From a bacterium (lineage in GTDB: Bacteria; Patescibacteriota; Gracilibacteria; Absconditabacterales; Absconditicoccaceae): DNA of 64,000 bases. Each line of letters starts with the position of its first letter. Position 1 is the first letter of the stretch. The stretch lies in NCBI GenBank assembly GCA_020627925.1, contig JAHDFY010000004.1:62001-126000 (forward strand), in the 5' to 3' direction. This document shows, piece after piece, positions 36,701 through 48,098 of the stretch. The notes beneath the pieces are model-generated. The model did not search any database. It saw only the letters and a program-made list of their open reading frames with translations, and had not been told where the DNA came from. The position numbers and the translations under genes were made by a program.

Positions 36701-37413
36701 ACTTTGAGTCTATACTCCCCTTCTTTACTAAATCTTGCTAAATCATTCAATGATACATCACCATCATCAGAGTTTTTGAACGTATATGATGTACGATCTA
36801 AGTCATAATCAGATGTACTTGCAGTAAACCACGAACCTCCTGAAGTTTTTGTTTCTACAGTGAAACGAACCTTATCACTAAAGTTTGTTACCGTGTCACC
36901 ATCTTCTAATATTTCGATATCAACATCAATCCACTCATCAAGATCATATTCATTATCATCAGCTTTCGCTTCAATCTCATCAACATCATCAGAATTTGTG
37001 TTACCGCCACTTACTTCATCAAGCGATGTATCCCAATCTTCGTCATCAACATCATAAATAAAGGTTCCATTTTCTCCATTAAGCACCGCATCAATGATAA
37101 ATTGACCATCGTTACGAGTATATCTAAATTCATCCTTACAATCTTGTCCTAGCCTTGTATTGCTTGACGAATGTTTCATCTCACAATAAAGTGTCGGAGA
37201 ACCACTTCTTTCGTAATTGGTTACTCTTACCTCAAATTCGAAATCATTGCTTCCTTCATCAAGCGATGCACAAACCACACCGTCATCGTACTGCATACAT
37301 ACTTGTGAATCATATGCATATACAGAAGAAACTCCCAAACCAGTGAGTAACGATGTAGATAGCAAACTAAAAGTGAGAATGGTAGCAAAAGCTTTTTTTA
37401 TTCTCTTATTCAT
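33706..37413 (-). CDS. Acidic secreted protein of eight Ig-like repeats, 1235 aa
   Basis: ATG at 37413 gives a standard signal peptide (KRIKKAFATILTFSLLSTSL, cleavage near VYA-YD). After a region of about 130 residues come eight tandem Ig-like units of about 125-129 residues, each with a DxVDxF-like start, TPDEDDRVYFDVEA-like strand, YRGTVEIKVYRR, YTFTSSDDGE and YRVEVEDENDSSIDGEE. A conserved-looking C-terminal domain (GYYELWATVINRLVALYP...W) follows, the last 30 residues after a single TGA. About 56 Gly codons are GGN and only one is TGA. The extreme Asp/Ser content suggests calcium binding. Probably an abundant S-layer or adhesin protein (inference). Confidence 0.85.
35085..36625 (-). repeat. 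Four tandem 387-bp coding repeats
   Basis: Repeat units 2-5 of the acidic surface protein are nearly identical at DNA level. The TGACC-containing core segment recurs at 36448, 36061, 35674 and 35287, i.e. a constant period of 387 bp (129 codons). Units 1 and 6-8 are diverged. Such identity points to recent duplication or gene conversion. Confidence 0.85.
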
Positions 37414-37453
37414 GAGCAAAAATGATAGCAATATAAAGTCATAATCATTCTAC

Positions 37454-37482
37454 ATTATATGCTTATAGTGATATATATGCAA
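37454..37482 (-). promoter_or_regulatory. Promoter of the acidic repeat protein
   Basis: Minus strand TTGCAT, 17-base spacer, TATAAT; expected start about 35 bases before the ATG at 37413. Confidence 0.65.
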
Positions 37483-37519
37483 AAAATCCTCCTCTTTTTT
37501 ATTACACAAACAATAGCAC

Positions 37520-37565
37520 AAAAAAAAATAAGCAGACGCATTGACATTCTGCTTACTTTTTTGAT
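37520..37565 (-). terminator. Terminator after elp3
   Basis: Inverted repeat TAAGCAGA / TCTGCTTA with an 11-base loop and an A/T run, 25 bases downstream of the elp3 stop; separates elp3 from the acidic protein's promoter. Confidence 0.8.
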
Positions 37566-37579
37566 TGTTTATTAAGAGA

Positions 37580-39445
37580 CTATGAAAGTGTTTTTACCAT
37601 ATATGTTCATTCTTCATGGTAACCAATTTTTTTGTAATATCATTTTACTCCTATTCCACTAATAACAGATAATTTCGCATATCCCAATGACGCTGCTTGT
37701 CTCTCAGCAAATTGCATCAACTGTGAACCAAATCATTTGTGTTGAGCAGAAAATCTCCTAGTAGAAGCGTCTTTTGTATTAATACCTTTGAGTTGACCAT
37801 ACACATGCAATTCTCTAATCATTGCATATCACTGCCCTATTCCAGCAAAATCAACAACCTTATCATCATCAGGAAGACACAACCTTACAAAACCATACAA
37901 ATAACCTAACTCATCTTCAAAACTTACAAAATATTCCCATCAAATACTGCTTTTATACTTTCTGACAGTAAGAATCGCAACTTGATCTTCAGGCTTTGGC
38001 GTGATAGACATTCAGTTTTCTTTTTTATATCTTTGCCTAATTTCCCTCGTTCTCGTATCAAGAGAAACATACGTCCTAAACGATTCAGTATCTGGTTTAT
38101 TTCCTATATAATACGTTTCAATGTGCTGCTCGTCATCATGAGATGCTTGCTGCGCAAAATAGTCATCAATAGAGTCACAGTAGCGGTAATTTGCATACAT
38201 TCTCTCATACAAAGCTTTTCCTTCATCTGACTGACGAAATTGGTCAAGTATTTCTTTGTGTGTCAACTGAGACAAATTAGTAACATTTGATCAAGCAACA
38301 ATTTCGGTAGAAGGAATATCACGAATAAGTCTCTTAATACGTGTATACGGTGGTATAATTTGCAAAAACGTATGCCTAATGAGCTTTTTGATCATCTCTG
38401 TGTCCAGAGGTTTATATTCACCGTTGCGATAAAGGTCATACAATTCTGTATTAGGAATTACAGAGGTAGGATAAAATTTAATTTCGTCTGGTTTGAAGTA
38501 TGGATCGCTATATATGTCTTCAAATGTTTTCACGTCTTTTTCGTATGTCGACTTGTACAATCCAGGCATAAGATGCACACTAAATTTGAAACCATATTGC
38601 CTTAGTTTATGTACTGCTTCACGACAAGTTTGAATAGTATGCCCCCTTTTGTTCGCCTCGAGCACATCATCATCAGTAGATTGAATTCCCATTTCAAGCC
38701 TTGTTACTCATAGCTTTCTCCAAAATTGACAGTTTTTGTCATTCACATACTCTGGTCTTGTTTCTACCGTCAAACCAATAATTCTATTGTTACTTGTTTC
38801 ATTGATAGTAAGAGACTCCTCGATAGTAGCTGGGACCTCTGGTGAAAAATCACTTTGAGCAGAATAGTGCGATGATTTTTTGTTGTTTTTGGTTAATTCG
38901 ACAGTGTTGTAATACTCAGGAAATGTGTTGCACGCATCATAAAGACCTTTGACAAATTCTTCTTTGTAATCATCAGGATACACATCCCAAGTACCTCACA
39001 AGACAATCATTTCTATTTTGTCTGTTTGGTGTCCTGTCAGCGTCAAAGACAAAAGTCTATTATATACTTGCTTGAGAGGGTCAAAGTTATTCATCAGCGC
39101 TCTCATTGCACCTGGTTCTGTATTGATATAACTTTTTGGCATCGTAAAATCATTAGGACAGAAAATACATTTTCCCGGACACCAAAAAGGTTTAGTAAGC
39201 ACCTGTACCGAAACGATTCACGACATAGATCTAATGGGTCTTTTTTTCATAACATTTTCTAGAGCGATATTTTTTTGGATAGCGCCAGATTTTACTAGTT
39301 CATGGTATGTGTGTAATAACTGCATATTCGAAGGAACACTACTCATTGCATGTTCGCGTGCATACTCCCTTTTTGCTTTCTTCAAAAAATCGAGAGTAAG
39401 CTCGTCAGTCGGTGTATTTGTTAAAGAAATTATAAATTCATTCAT
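37580..39445 (-). CDS. elp3: Elp3-type tRNA uridine-34 acetyltransferase (radical SAM plus GNAT), 621 aa
   Basis: Builds the carboxymethyl modification on wobble U34 of tRNAs from acetyl-CoA by radical chemistry. The iron-sulfur motif CPGKCIFCPND lies near residue 92; MPKSYINTEPGAMRA, LTLTGHQTDKIEMIVLGGTW-like SAM-binding region, RIIGLTVETRPEY and GIQSTDDDVLEANKRGH are typical Elp3 segments. The C-terminal GNAT domain contains GGSQLMQFAERQA-like and GYYKKIGYHEEG motifs. At least eight glycines are TGA. A GTG directly precedes the chosen ATG. Elp3 without Elp1/2 occurs in archaea and some bacteria; no partner gene is seen here. Confidence 0.9.
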
Positions 39446-39592
39446 CACGTAAGTTGTCTAGTAATTAATAGTACCTATATCCTATTTTTTTTATATTGGT
39501 TTGCAAGCTATAGCACAAAAGGCATTTTTTGTACAAAAAAAAAACTTTCGTTACAATAAAAACAGAAAATTATTCATCAAATAAGAGATAAT

Positions 39593-41554
39593 ATGCAAAT
39601 TAAAAATATTAAGATCTCCAATATTTTAAATTATGATTACGTCGAAAATCTCAATCAAGTCGATGGAATATCTTTTAATACGAAAGAAAAATGAGTGACC
39701 AATATTGTCATAGGTCCTAACTGATCAGGAAAAAGTAACTTGTTAGAAATAATTAATCAAATATACAAAGTAGGACTACAAAAAGATTATGTTTATGACA
39801 AAAATCTCAACAAAAAATTACAAGCAGAAATCAAAAGAGAAAAGATAGAAAAAGGACACTACAACCAAAAAAAATACACCAAGCAGCTACAACAAGTAAT
39901 TTGGGATTATGCCACCAAAACACAAAATTTAACAAAACATAAAGACTACAAAGAAAAACCTTCCAAAGTAGTAATGACGATACTACTCCACAAAGGCGAT
40001 TTTGATAATATGCGCTTTCTCAACAAAAACAGAAATGTCATCAATAAGCTCATCAAAAAATATAGCACTATTGATTTTCAATTTGGTGAAATAAATACAA
40101 AATTTCTTACGCTTGAAAATAAGCTAAATCTTTATTTTACTTTTGATGAAAAACAAGAAAAATTCTTTCTAAGAACAAAAAAATTTACCGATATTCAGCA
40201 TTACATTCTCGACTATATACAGAACATAGAGTTGTTACAAATATGTATGCACCTATACAACAAATACGAAAAAAAAGATGACAAACCATGATGGTATTCA
40301 CTCAAAAACACTTTTGCAATTCTCTGACCCAATAGATCATATGGTCAGATAAAAAACAAAACCTATCATCCCAATATGTCATCATACGAGTTAAATAAAA
40401 TAATCAAAGAACAGGACACAAAACGTAGGTCCGAATGGCCACTGTGATATTATTTATGCAAAAGAAAAATCAAAGAACTAACCTACTACAATACCAATTA
40501 TCAAAATCAATTTATACAAAGCATCAACAATATTTTACAACCCTATTTTGGGTTTCAATTAATCGTTCAATCATGACTAGATCGTAATATTAGGTTTTTC
40601 TTTTTGAGCAACCATGACCATCTTTATCATATTGATGAACTTAGCAGTGGTTTACAATCAATAATTTTGATTGTTTTGGCAATGTTTTGACATGATCTGC
40701 ATCATGGTTTATGCATCATTGACGAGCCAGAATTACACCTTCACCCACAACTGCAAAAATCTCTTATTGAGGCTTTACATCATATACAAGAACAACTCAG
40801 CGTTCAATGTATCGTAGCAACGCACTCTCCTCTTTTTATTGATGAAAAGAATATTCACAACGTCATTAGACTTTCTACAGAAAACAATGGAATAGCAATC
40901 AAAACCCCAAAAACAAACATTAGTCAAGACGAAGCAAACATGATACACATGCTCAAATATGAGCATATGACAAAAATATTTTTTGTACCTAAAATCATCA
41001 TGGTTGAAGGAGAAACAGACGCTTATTTTCTCAACTATTACATCGACTATTTAGAAAAAAATAAACTGCTTCAAGCAGGAGAATTTGAAATACTTACCAT
41101 TGGAGGAAAAGGCAGATTTAAAATCCGAAAAAAGTTCCTGACTAAATTTTGAATACAGAGTTATTACATCGGTGATTGGGATAATATACTAGACACCATT
41201 CCTGTCAAAAATATGAGAGAATACAAAAAACTAATGTACTCGGATCAAAACGAAGAATATCACCTAGAGCACAAAACACAATTCTACAAGATACTCATCA
41301 ACATTATACATGACAAAGATCCCATTTTGTATGAAAGAATGAATCGTATGATCAAAAAATATTACCAAGATCAAATTTATTTGTTCGCACAATGAGACTT
41401 AGAAACCTATCTTGGTTTACACAGAAAATGACTTGAAGAAACTATCAACTTTTGCAACAAACACTTTGAAAAATGGCTACATGAAGAAGCCTTCTCTACC
41501 TATAGGCAAGAAATAAACAAAATACTCGGAATAATCTTTCAACAATCGCTTTAG
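39593..41554 (+). CDS. OLD-family ATPase with TOPRIM nuclease domain, 653 aa
   Basis: N-terminal ABC-type ATPase: Walker A IGPNGSGKSNLLEII near residue 43 (its first Gly is TGA), a long coiled insertion, then HIDELSSGLQSII (signature), CIIDEPELHLHPQLQ (Walker B) and VATHSPLF (His switch). The C-terminal TOPRIM domain has IIMVEGETDAYFL, TIGGKGRFKI and IGDWDNILD, providing the acidic metal ligands. This is the OLD (overcoming lysogenization defect) architecture, DNA nucleases often used in phage defence or repair. No UvrD-like GajB partner follows, so it looks like a stand-alone class 1 OLD protein rather than Gabija. Ends in TAG, with its own terminator. Confidence 0.85.
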
Positions 41555-41591
41555 CAAACAAGCTAGCACCTATTGCATCGCACATACAAAA

Positions 41592-41630
41592 AATTATACT
41601 GACTACTATCACATCAGTATAGTTTTTTTA
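41592..41630 (+). terminator. Terminator after the OLD-family gene
   Basis: Inverted repeat TATACTGA / TCAGTATA with an 11-base loop followed by a T run. Confidence 0.75.
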
Positions 41631-41645
41631 CGTTAGAGAGAGACA

Positions 41646-42353
41646 ATGCCCGAAGAATTTGGCTGATCTATAGAATCAGGTCCTAGTATATCCGCAAACA
41701 CTGAATGAAATGAAGGTCTTCGTGAAGAAGATATTTCTCGTGTTGAACAACAAGCCAAAAAAGCAAAACAAATTGGATGATTTATTGCAACAAGCAGAAA
41801 AAACAACAGCATGATTGCTCAGTTTCTTACTATGTTGCTACAAGCGTTGACAAGTGACTCTTTGCTCGTCAAATTTCATCGTGTGTTTTTTAGAATGAAA
41901 GATAAATCATGAAACGCACGTATCAGAAAAAACACCAACAATATGGTCATGGTTGGTATTTTCATTCCTTTTTTTCAACAAGAAGCACATCAGTTAGGTC
42001 TCACTGCTTTTTTTAGCAATATATTTCAATTTGGCACACAAGTAACAATCAACTCATATATCGCATTTCTCAAAAGACTATCATATCACCATCATGACAA
42101 TGTGCCACTAGACAAAAAAGCGCTTATTGAATTAATCGTAGAAGCTATCGTATATTTTAATTTGCTTGATCAATCAACACTGACACAGCAAAAGCAAGAA
42201 GAATATACCTACATTCTTTATAAAGAATTATTTGAACAACATATTGCACCACCTGCAATGTCTCCACAACAACAATTGCCTCACAATCATCACCATCATG
42301 GAAAACACGGACACCATTCTAATCCCTACCCTTCACCCAAAAACCAAGGATAA
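41646..42353 (+). CDS. Protein of unknown function with His-rich C terminus, 235 aa
   Basis: Not recognised. A charged, Gly-containing N-terminal part (residues 1-55, four or more TGA glycines) is followed by a mostly helical region with moderately hydrophobic stretches (MIAQFLTMLLQALT, MVMVGIFIPFFQQ). The C terminus carries a histidine cluster (HNHHHHGKHGHH) in a Pro/Gln-rich tail, which could bind metal such as Zn, Ni or Cu. Its TAA is immediately followed by the ATG of the ABC ATPase, so the two are probably translated together. It may be a partner of that ATPase; this is inference from position. Confidence 0.6.
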
Positions 42354-43079
42354 ATGTTAGCGATCAACAATATTAGCTGCCAGGTAATGCATGGATTTCG
42401 ACAAAAGAAAAAAACCATACTCTCCAATCTGAGCATAACAATAGCTCAAGGAGAAGTTTTTTGATTTTTGTGATCAAATGGTGCAGGTAAAACAACAACA
42501 ATCAAGTGTATCCTGGGATTACTTCCTTTGCAAAAAGGACACATCACACGAAATCAAAAGCCAATTAATCAAAAAAATGTAACAAAGATATGATACGCTC
42601 CAGACCAAACGCGCTACTATCCTCACCTCACAGGGATACAAAACGTGCTAGCAATCTGATATTATAGTTGAATAAAAAAAATTGACCTACACGATCAAGC
42701 TCGTCAATTAGGAAGCATGTTGTGACTAGATCTGTACAGCAACAACAAAGTAAAAAATTACTCAGAATGAATGAAAAAGAAGTTAGGGCTAATTATTTCT
42801 TTGCTCAATGAGCCAGATCTAATTATCCGAGATGAACCAATGAATTGATTGGATCCACTAGGAAGAATTGCCGTAAAAAAACTGATAAATAAACTACACA
42901 AAAAAAACAAAACAATTCTTTTTTCGACCCATATCCTCTCTGATGTAGAAGAAGTAGCAACTAGCTATGGCATTCTCCATCAATGAAAAATTTTGGCACG
43001 TGGCAATGTTTCTCAAATTAAAGAACCATTAGAAGACTTTTTCATCAAAACACTCCAAGAGCACCACACAATATTATAA
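42354..43079 (+). CDS. ABC transporter ATP-binding protein without nearby permease, 241 aa
   Basis: Energises an ABC exporter of the CcmA/NatA-like class. Walker A FGFLGSNGAGKTTTIKCILG (two of its glycines are TGA), Q-loop GYAPDQ, signature NYSEGMKKKLGL, Walker B and D-loop LIIRDEPMNGLDPLGR, and H-loop STHIL. Arg replaces the usual hydrophobic residue before the Walker B Asp; catalytic Glu is kept. Nine of about 21 glycines are TGA. The ribosome-binding site AAGGA precedes the ATG and overlaps the upstream gene's end. No membrane subunit lies next to it; the unknown proteins on either side are candidates. Confidence 0.9.
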
Positions 43080-43123
43080 CACATTTATCAAAAAACGTTA
43101 ACATACTTTCTCAAAAATAGACC

Positions 43124-43129
43124 TATAAT
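43124..43129 (+). promoter_or_regulatory. Possible -10 box before the 1386-aa gene
   Basis: TATAAT in the 115-base gap between the ABC ATPase and the next gene, 65 bases before its ATG. No good -35 at the right spacing, so weak. Confidence 0.3.
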
Positions 43130-43194
43130 TCGCCCTTCTAGATGCTTCTATGTAAAATTTCAAATGAAACCTACATTTTAGCGCGAAAACGGTC

Positions 43195-46100
43195 ATGGAA
43201 ATCAACAAAATCAAGATCCAGGATTATGAAAAAAACAAAGGATGACTCACGAGAAAAGAGGAACTTCCTATGTTTTCTGAGTCTTCACAAAGACAACAGT
43301 TTCACGAATTAATGATCAGACAACTCGATAACAAATCTACCGACTCATTGACTAATAAAATCAATAAGTTTTTTTCGCCAAAAACAAAGTTATACTACAA
43401 AAAAGAGACTAAAAGTTACGTATTAACTCATAATAACGAAGAAATTGCAGGATTTGCAAGTAGGGAAATATTGGAAGAATTCATAAAATTCTACGCAAGA
43501 TACGAACTACAAATGCACAGAATTGATGTAGAAACACAAATTTTTGAATGAAGAGAAGTAGAATTACAAATCACCGAATACGAACTAGAACTAACTAATC
43601 TAAAAACAGAAACAGTGCAAGCCCACGCGAGTGTCACCAAAGAAATGTTCAAAAAACATCTAGATAGAGCTCTTTCTCATATAGGACCTTTGAGAACACT
43701 CAATGTAAGAGAAACGCCAAACGAACGCCTAGAGTACAAAAAATTTCTTAGATTAATTAAAAATATTATTCAAGATATTAATCGTATAGAAAGTAGACTA
43801 GGTGCAAGAAATATTGTCAATGAACCTAAAATGCTCAATGATGCACAGAGGGAACTTGATTTTTTGAGAAATCATCTTGCCGATCAAATGCATGATGCGC
43901 TTAATGACCCTGATGCACTTCATAGATTCATTGATAACATCCCCAAAGATTACTTAGCAAAACAAAGATTATACTCTGTTGAAGATTACAAGGAATGGTT
44001 TGGTAATTCGTTTGAACAAGACGCCAATGATGCAACAAGGGAAGGTATCGAGCACGGATATAATATAGCAACAGCCTTAACAAATGGTCGTGATATGGAC
44101 GAAAGAAATGCTTACATGAGATATGCAGAAGAAGTATGGGATCCAACAACAAGAACATTTATAAGAGTAATCCCGGCAGCAGGTGCTGCAGGAGCTGCAG
44201 TTAGTGGAGCAACAACATGATGAAGCCAGTATCAATGCATACGCTACGATAGAAATGGAAACAAAATACCAGGAAAAACATATACAGACCAAAACTTTGC
44301 TACAGAATTTTTAAGGGATTTTCAACATGGAGGTCTTCTCAGAGCTGGAGGAAAAAGTGCAAAATATGGGCTTGAAAAACTACTGTGACGTAAACTAACA
44401 CCTGGCCAAGAAAAAATTGCAGGACTAGCCACAATCCTTTGATGAGGGTATTTACTCTATAAATTAGCCAAGGCATGATGGGAAGGACTTGAGAAACTAT
44501 GAGGAAAATCAACACTTGGTAAACTATGAGCACTAGCAGCACTAGAAGCATGAACGTATTTGCTGACACCAGGTTGACACACGATCACAGGGACATTGTT
44601 GGGAACATTCTTTGGAGGAAAAGGAGCAAAAGCAATTGTTGATATGGCCGAATATGTCGGTCTAACGAATCCAATAGAAATGGAGGCCGGACAAGCAAAC
44701 CAACCATACAGAGTGTGTGATTGTTTTGGGGATCTCCAAGGAAAAGAATTAGCAAAATATTGTGTTGTTGCTCCTGATGGAAAAGTAACAATCGCATGGG
44801 ACAAAGCAATACTCGCATATCCCGAGAAAGCTGATCGTATCAAAGCAATCAGAAATTCAGAAAACAAAGATATTATCCACAATTTTTTCACAAGATTGTG
44901 AACAACGCCGGATGAAATAGCTAATTCAGACAAAACTATTACCAAACTCACTATGGAGGTAATGGAAAGAGACAACAAAACAATCATCACTGCTCTAACC
45001 AACCATCACTTGCAACCAAAACAACCAGACGAACTGTGAAATTGGAAAAGAATTCTTGACAGCTACGATGAATCAAAAACAATGGACGAAAACATTCGTG
45101 CATGGCAAAGAGAAGGTCTTTTGCAAGAAATCAAAGCAGAAATACCAAGAGAAGCAGACTTAACAAGAGTCAGCAAACTTTTTTCAGGGATGACGCTCGC
45201 TGATATCAAACCATACATATGATCAGGAAATAGTGCAGACGAAATTGATATTACCAAACTTGGAGAACTTCTTACATCAAAAGGGAAAAAAACACAGTTT
45301 GACAATTTTATCAATGAGGTAAAAGCACCCAACGCAGCGAATAGAATTCAATCTGTTTTTGATATTGTTGGGTTGAGCACTACTCCATCACCGTTTGATA
45401 ATCCAACACTTAACGTACAAATGGTAGAAAAGTTCATTCTCGAATTCAAGCACAGAAAAATCAGAGAAAATGCTTATCTCAAATACGTAAGACAACAAGG
45501 ACTTTCTATTGACCCAAGTCATATTGATAAAAAAACAGCATTTATCAATGATGCATCAATCACAACAGAGCTACAAATGAGAGACAAACTCAATGAATAT
45601 CTCAAAAATGGTTACTTCACCTTTGAGCATCGCAATATTGAATATCTTAAAGATCAAAATACCATATCAAGTACTATCAAAACAAGGCTTGATTCACTAT
45701 TTTATCTAAATGAGAAACAAAGAATCGTCATAGCTGCTATGGCCGAAAAACTAAATGCCAATTTTAGTCCACATATCGTAATTGATTTTGTGCAAGCAAA
45801 CAATAATAAACTAAAATTAGTTTGTAAATGATCAAAAGAAAGAAAGGACAAAGATGGAAAAGACATAGGTAAAAACAATGTAGAACTCACGTTTGATCCT
45901 AATAATATGACAATTGATGAGTTTACTGACAGCACAGGAAAAAAAGTGTCATTCAAGGACAGCGTTGCAAAAGACGGTGGACTAACAGGAATGATTCTTT
46001 GGTGAGTAAAATATGCAACAATCAAAGAAGCTTTTGAAGGTCAATCCACCATTGCAGGAAATACAGATGGGACTGCTGGACCATTCTCCGAAGAATTCTT

Positions 46101-47355
46101 TGGCGCAAACGCTCAATTCCATCAGGTATGATTTATGGAAAAATGGAGACAAAAATTAGTCGATCTATCATGGGGAGATCTTTTGCCATGAAATGATTTC
46201 ATCTCTGTACTAACAGAATACTGGTGATCACTGGGAGGAACTTCATTAGGTGGAGACAGATACAAACATGTACCAATTATGAACACAGATAGTGGAATGG
46301 AGGCAACCATCCGTTTTTACAACTCAAGAATGGATGCTTCCGGAAACTCTATTTGGCAATCGGGTCATGAAAGAACAGAACAACAAGAAGCGGATGAAAC
46401 TGTTAGAAAAATAAGAGAAGAATGACTGATCGCTATGGGGTATGAGAAGACTGGTGAAGTTTTTTCTGCCATTGACGCTCAATTATCTACGATGGCTCCT
46501 GAATCTTGGAATAAATTCAAAAAATTCCTAGGAGATCTCAAAGATGCAGGTATCGAAGTAACAGGAACACTTGCATATGGAGCACTCGAATGGATCAAAA
46601 TGTGAGCAGAAATCATTGTCCAAGCAGGAAAACTACTACTCAAAACCGGTTTATGAGCCGTAGAAGTCACAAAAGACTTTCTCAAAGAAGTAGGTGAAAA
46701 AATCAAAAATGGAGAAATAAGTCTCGTAGAAGTAGGTGGTTACATATTGATTGCAGGAGCAACTGTAGGAGGTATCGTTGCTCTGACATCTCTACTTGGT
46801 GGATCAAGTGTATGAGCTGCTGCTGCTGCCCCTTTCGTCTGATATGGAAGAATGTGACGAAGAGGAAAAGTACTTGGATGACTGATCTTTATGGCTGGTG
46901 CTGGCGCTGTTGATCATTACCGAAACGAAGGTAAAATAAGACAATGGGTCACTGGTAATGGAAACAGCACAGATACAGGAACAGACGATAATGAAGACTT
47001 GTCTGATGCAGTACGTAACGCGTTTGTGTGAGAAATCAACGGAATAGCTGCAGAAAAAAATAGTACCTACAGCGATATCAAAGATTTTGAAAAAACAATT
47101 AACGGACAAAGAGTAAACGTCTTTGATCAGCTCATGAAAGACCTTAAAAGATGAGCAAAAGATGGGTGGTTAACAGAAATTACCCATGATAAAACCAATA
47201 AAATATTAAAAATAAAAACAAATATTGATTGAGATGAAAAAGAAGCAAAATTACTAATGTCTCCTCATGATTGATCTCGTACGTCGAACATATTAGAAAT
47301 AAAGGATAGTTCATGAGTCAAAACAAATAGAAATTATCAATTTGTAACATTATAA
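43195..47355 (+). CDS. Very large protein of unknown function with Gly-rich membrane-like segments, 1386 aa
   Basis: One continuous frame under code 25, split by more than 25 TGA codons otherwise. No signal peptide. Residues 1-330 are charged and helical (EFIKFYARYELQMHRI, AQRELDFLRNHLADQMHDAL). Around residues 320-340 there is an AAGAAGAAVSGATTGG stretch; residues about 400-490 and 1180-1240 hold Gly-rich hydrophobic segments (KIAGLATILGGGYLLYKLA, GGYILIAGATVGGIVALTSL) that could insert in a membrane. The rest is soluble-looking, with W-containing motifs near 960-1010. I recognise no family. It might be an effector, a large structural protein or a polymorphic-toxin-like protein; none of these is supported by a motif. 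It is followed by a small anchored protein. Confidence 0.75.
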
Positions 47356-47450
47356 TAAAATTCAGCTTTGCAATACGAACAATAATTTATAAAACAAAAT
47401 AGTAATAGTATATAGCTATTGCTATTTTGAAAATAAAAAAGAAAAAAATT

Positions 47451-48032
47451 ATGAAGTACATGTATGTAATTGCGGTATCTTTATTTGTTTTAGTATTACT
47501 CTATGCTGCTATACCAAAATCTAAAAAGCAGCCCCAAGAAATCAATGTAAAAAAAACAATAATTACCTCAGATCAAACAAATTGGAGCATTCCTGAACTA
47601 GATGAAGACATAATTATCGTAGATAAAGAGGTTTTTGATGGAAACAATGTAAAACTAGGATATGTAGAAAGTACTATGTTCCATGATATCAAAAAAGACA
47701 AACAAGAAAGAAATATATTTTATGTAATCCTCCCATTTCCTGTAATAAGCAATCCAAATTTAGCGAGCAAAGAAAAATTATGCAAACTGGTATATAGTAA
47801 ATTACATGGAAATATGGGTGCTTTTTCATCTGTTATTGCTCCTAAATTATACAAAAAAATTAAAAATTATTACCAATACAGTTTTGATGATTTAATTTTG
47901 CATTTTAAGTTTAAATCATCAATCGATCCATGGGAACCAAGTAAGAATTCACGAGTTTTGCCTGGATATAAAGAAAAAGAATACCTTATAAGTATTGGAA
48001 AAAATGGAAAAATAAAATCTCCTTTATGGTAA
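47451..48032 (+). CDS. Small membrane-anchored protein of unknown function, 193 aa
   Basis: ATG at 47451 gives MKYMYVIAVSLFVLVLLYAAI, a single N-terminal helix, then a hydrophilic extracytoplasmic domain of about 165 residues (YVILPFPVISNPNLASKEKL, KNYYQYSFDDLILHFKFK). No TGA codon occurs. It starts 95 bases after the 1386-residue gene and shares its strand; it may be an accessory or immunity-like partner, but that is speculation. A bidirectional terminator follows. Confidence 0.65.
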   Translation: MKYMYVIAVSLFVLVLLYAAIPKSKKQPQEINVKKTIITSDQTNWSIPELDEDIIIVDKEVFDGNNVKLGYVESTMFHDIKKDKQERNIFYVILPFPVISNPNLASKEKLCKLVYSKLHGNMGAFSSVIAPKLYKKIKNYYQYSFDDLILHFKFKSSIDPWEPSKNSRVLPGYKEKEYLISIGKNGKIKSPLW

Positions 48033-48044
48033 AAATTATAAAAC

Positions 48045-48082
48045 CAAAAACCTCATTATAGATTAATAATGAGGTTTTTTCA
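48045..48082. terminator. Bidirectional terminator
   Basis: Inverted repeat AAAACCTCATTAT / ATAATGAGGTTTT with a 6-base loop, between convergent genes. Confidence 0.88.
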
Positions 48083-48098
48083 TAATAATGATTGTCTA

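Noticed and set aside
39593-43079. Gabija defence system
   Set aside because: The OLD-type protein is present, but the following genes are a His-rich protein and an ABC ATPase, not a UvrD-like helicase.
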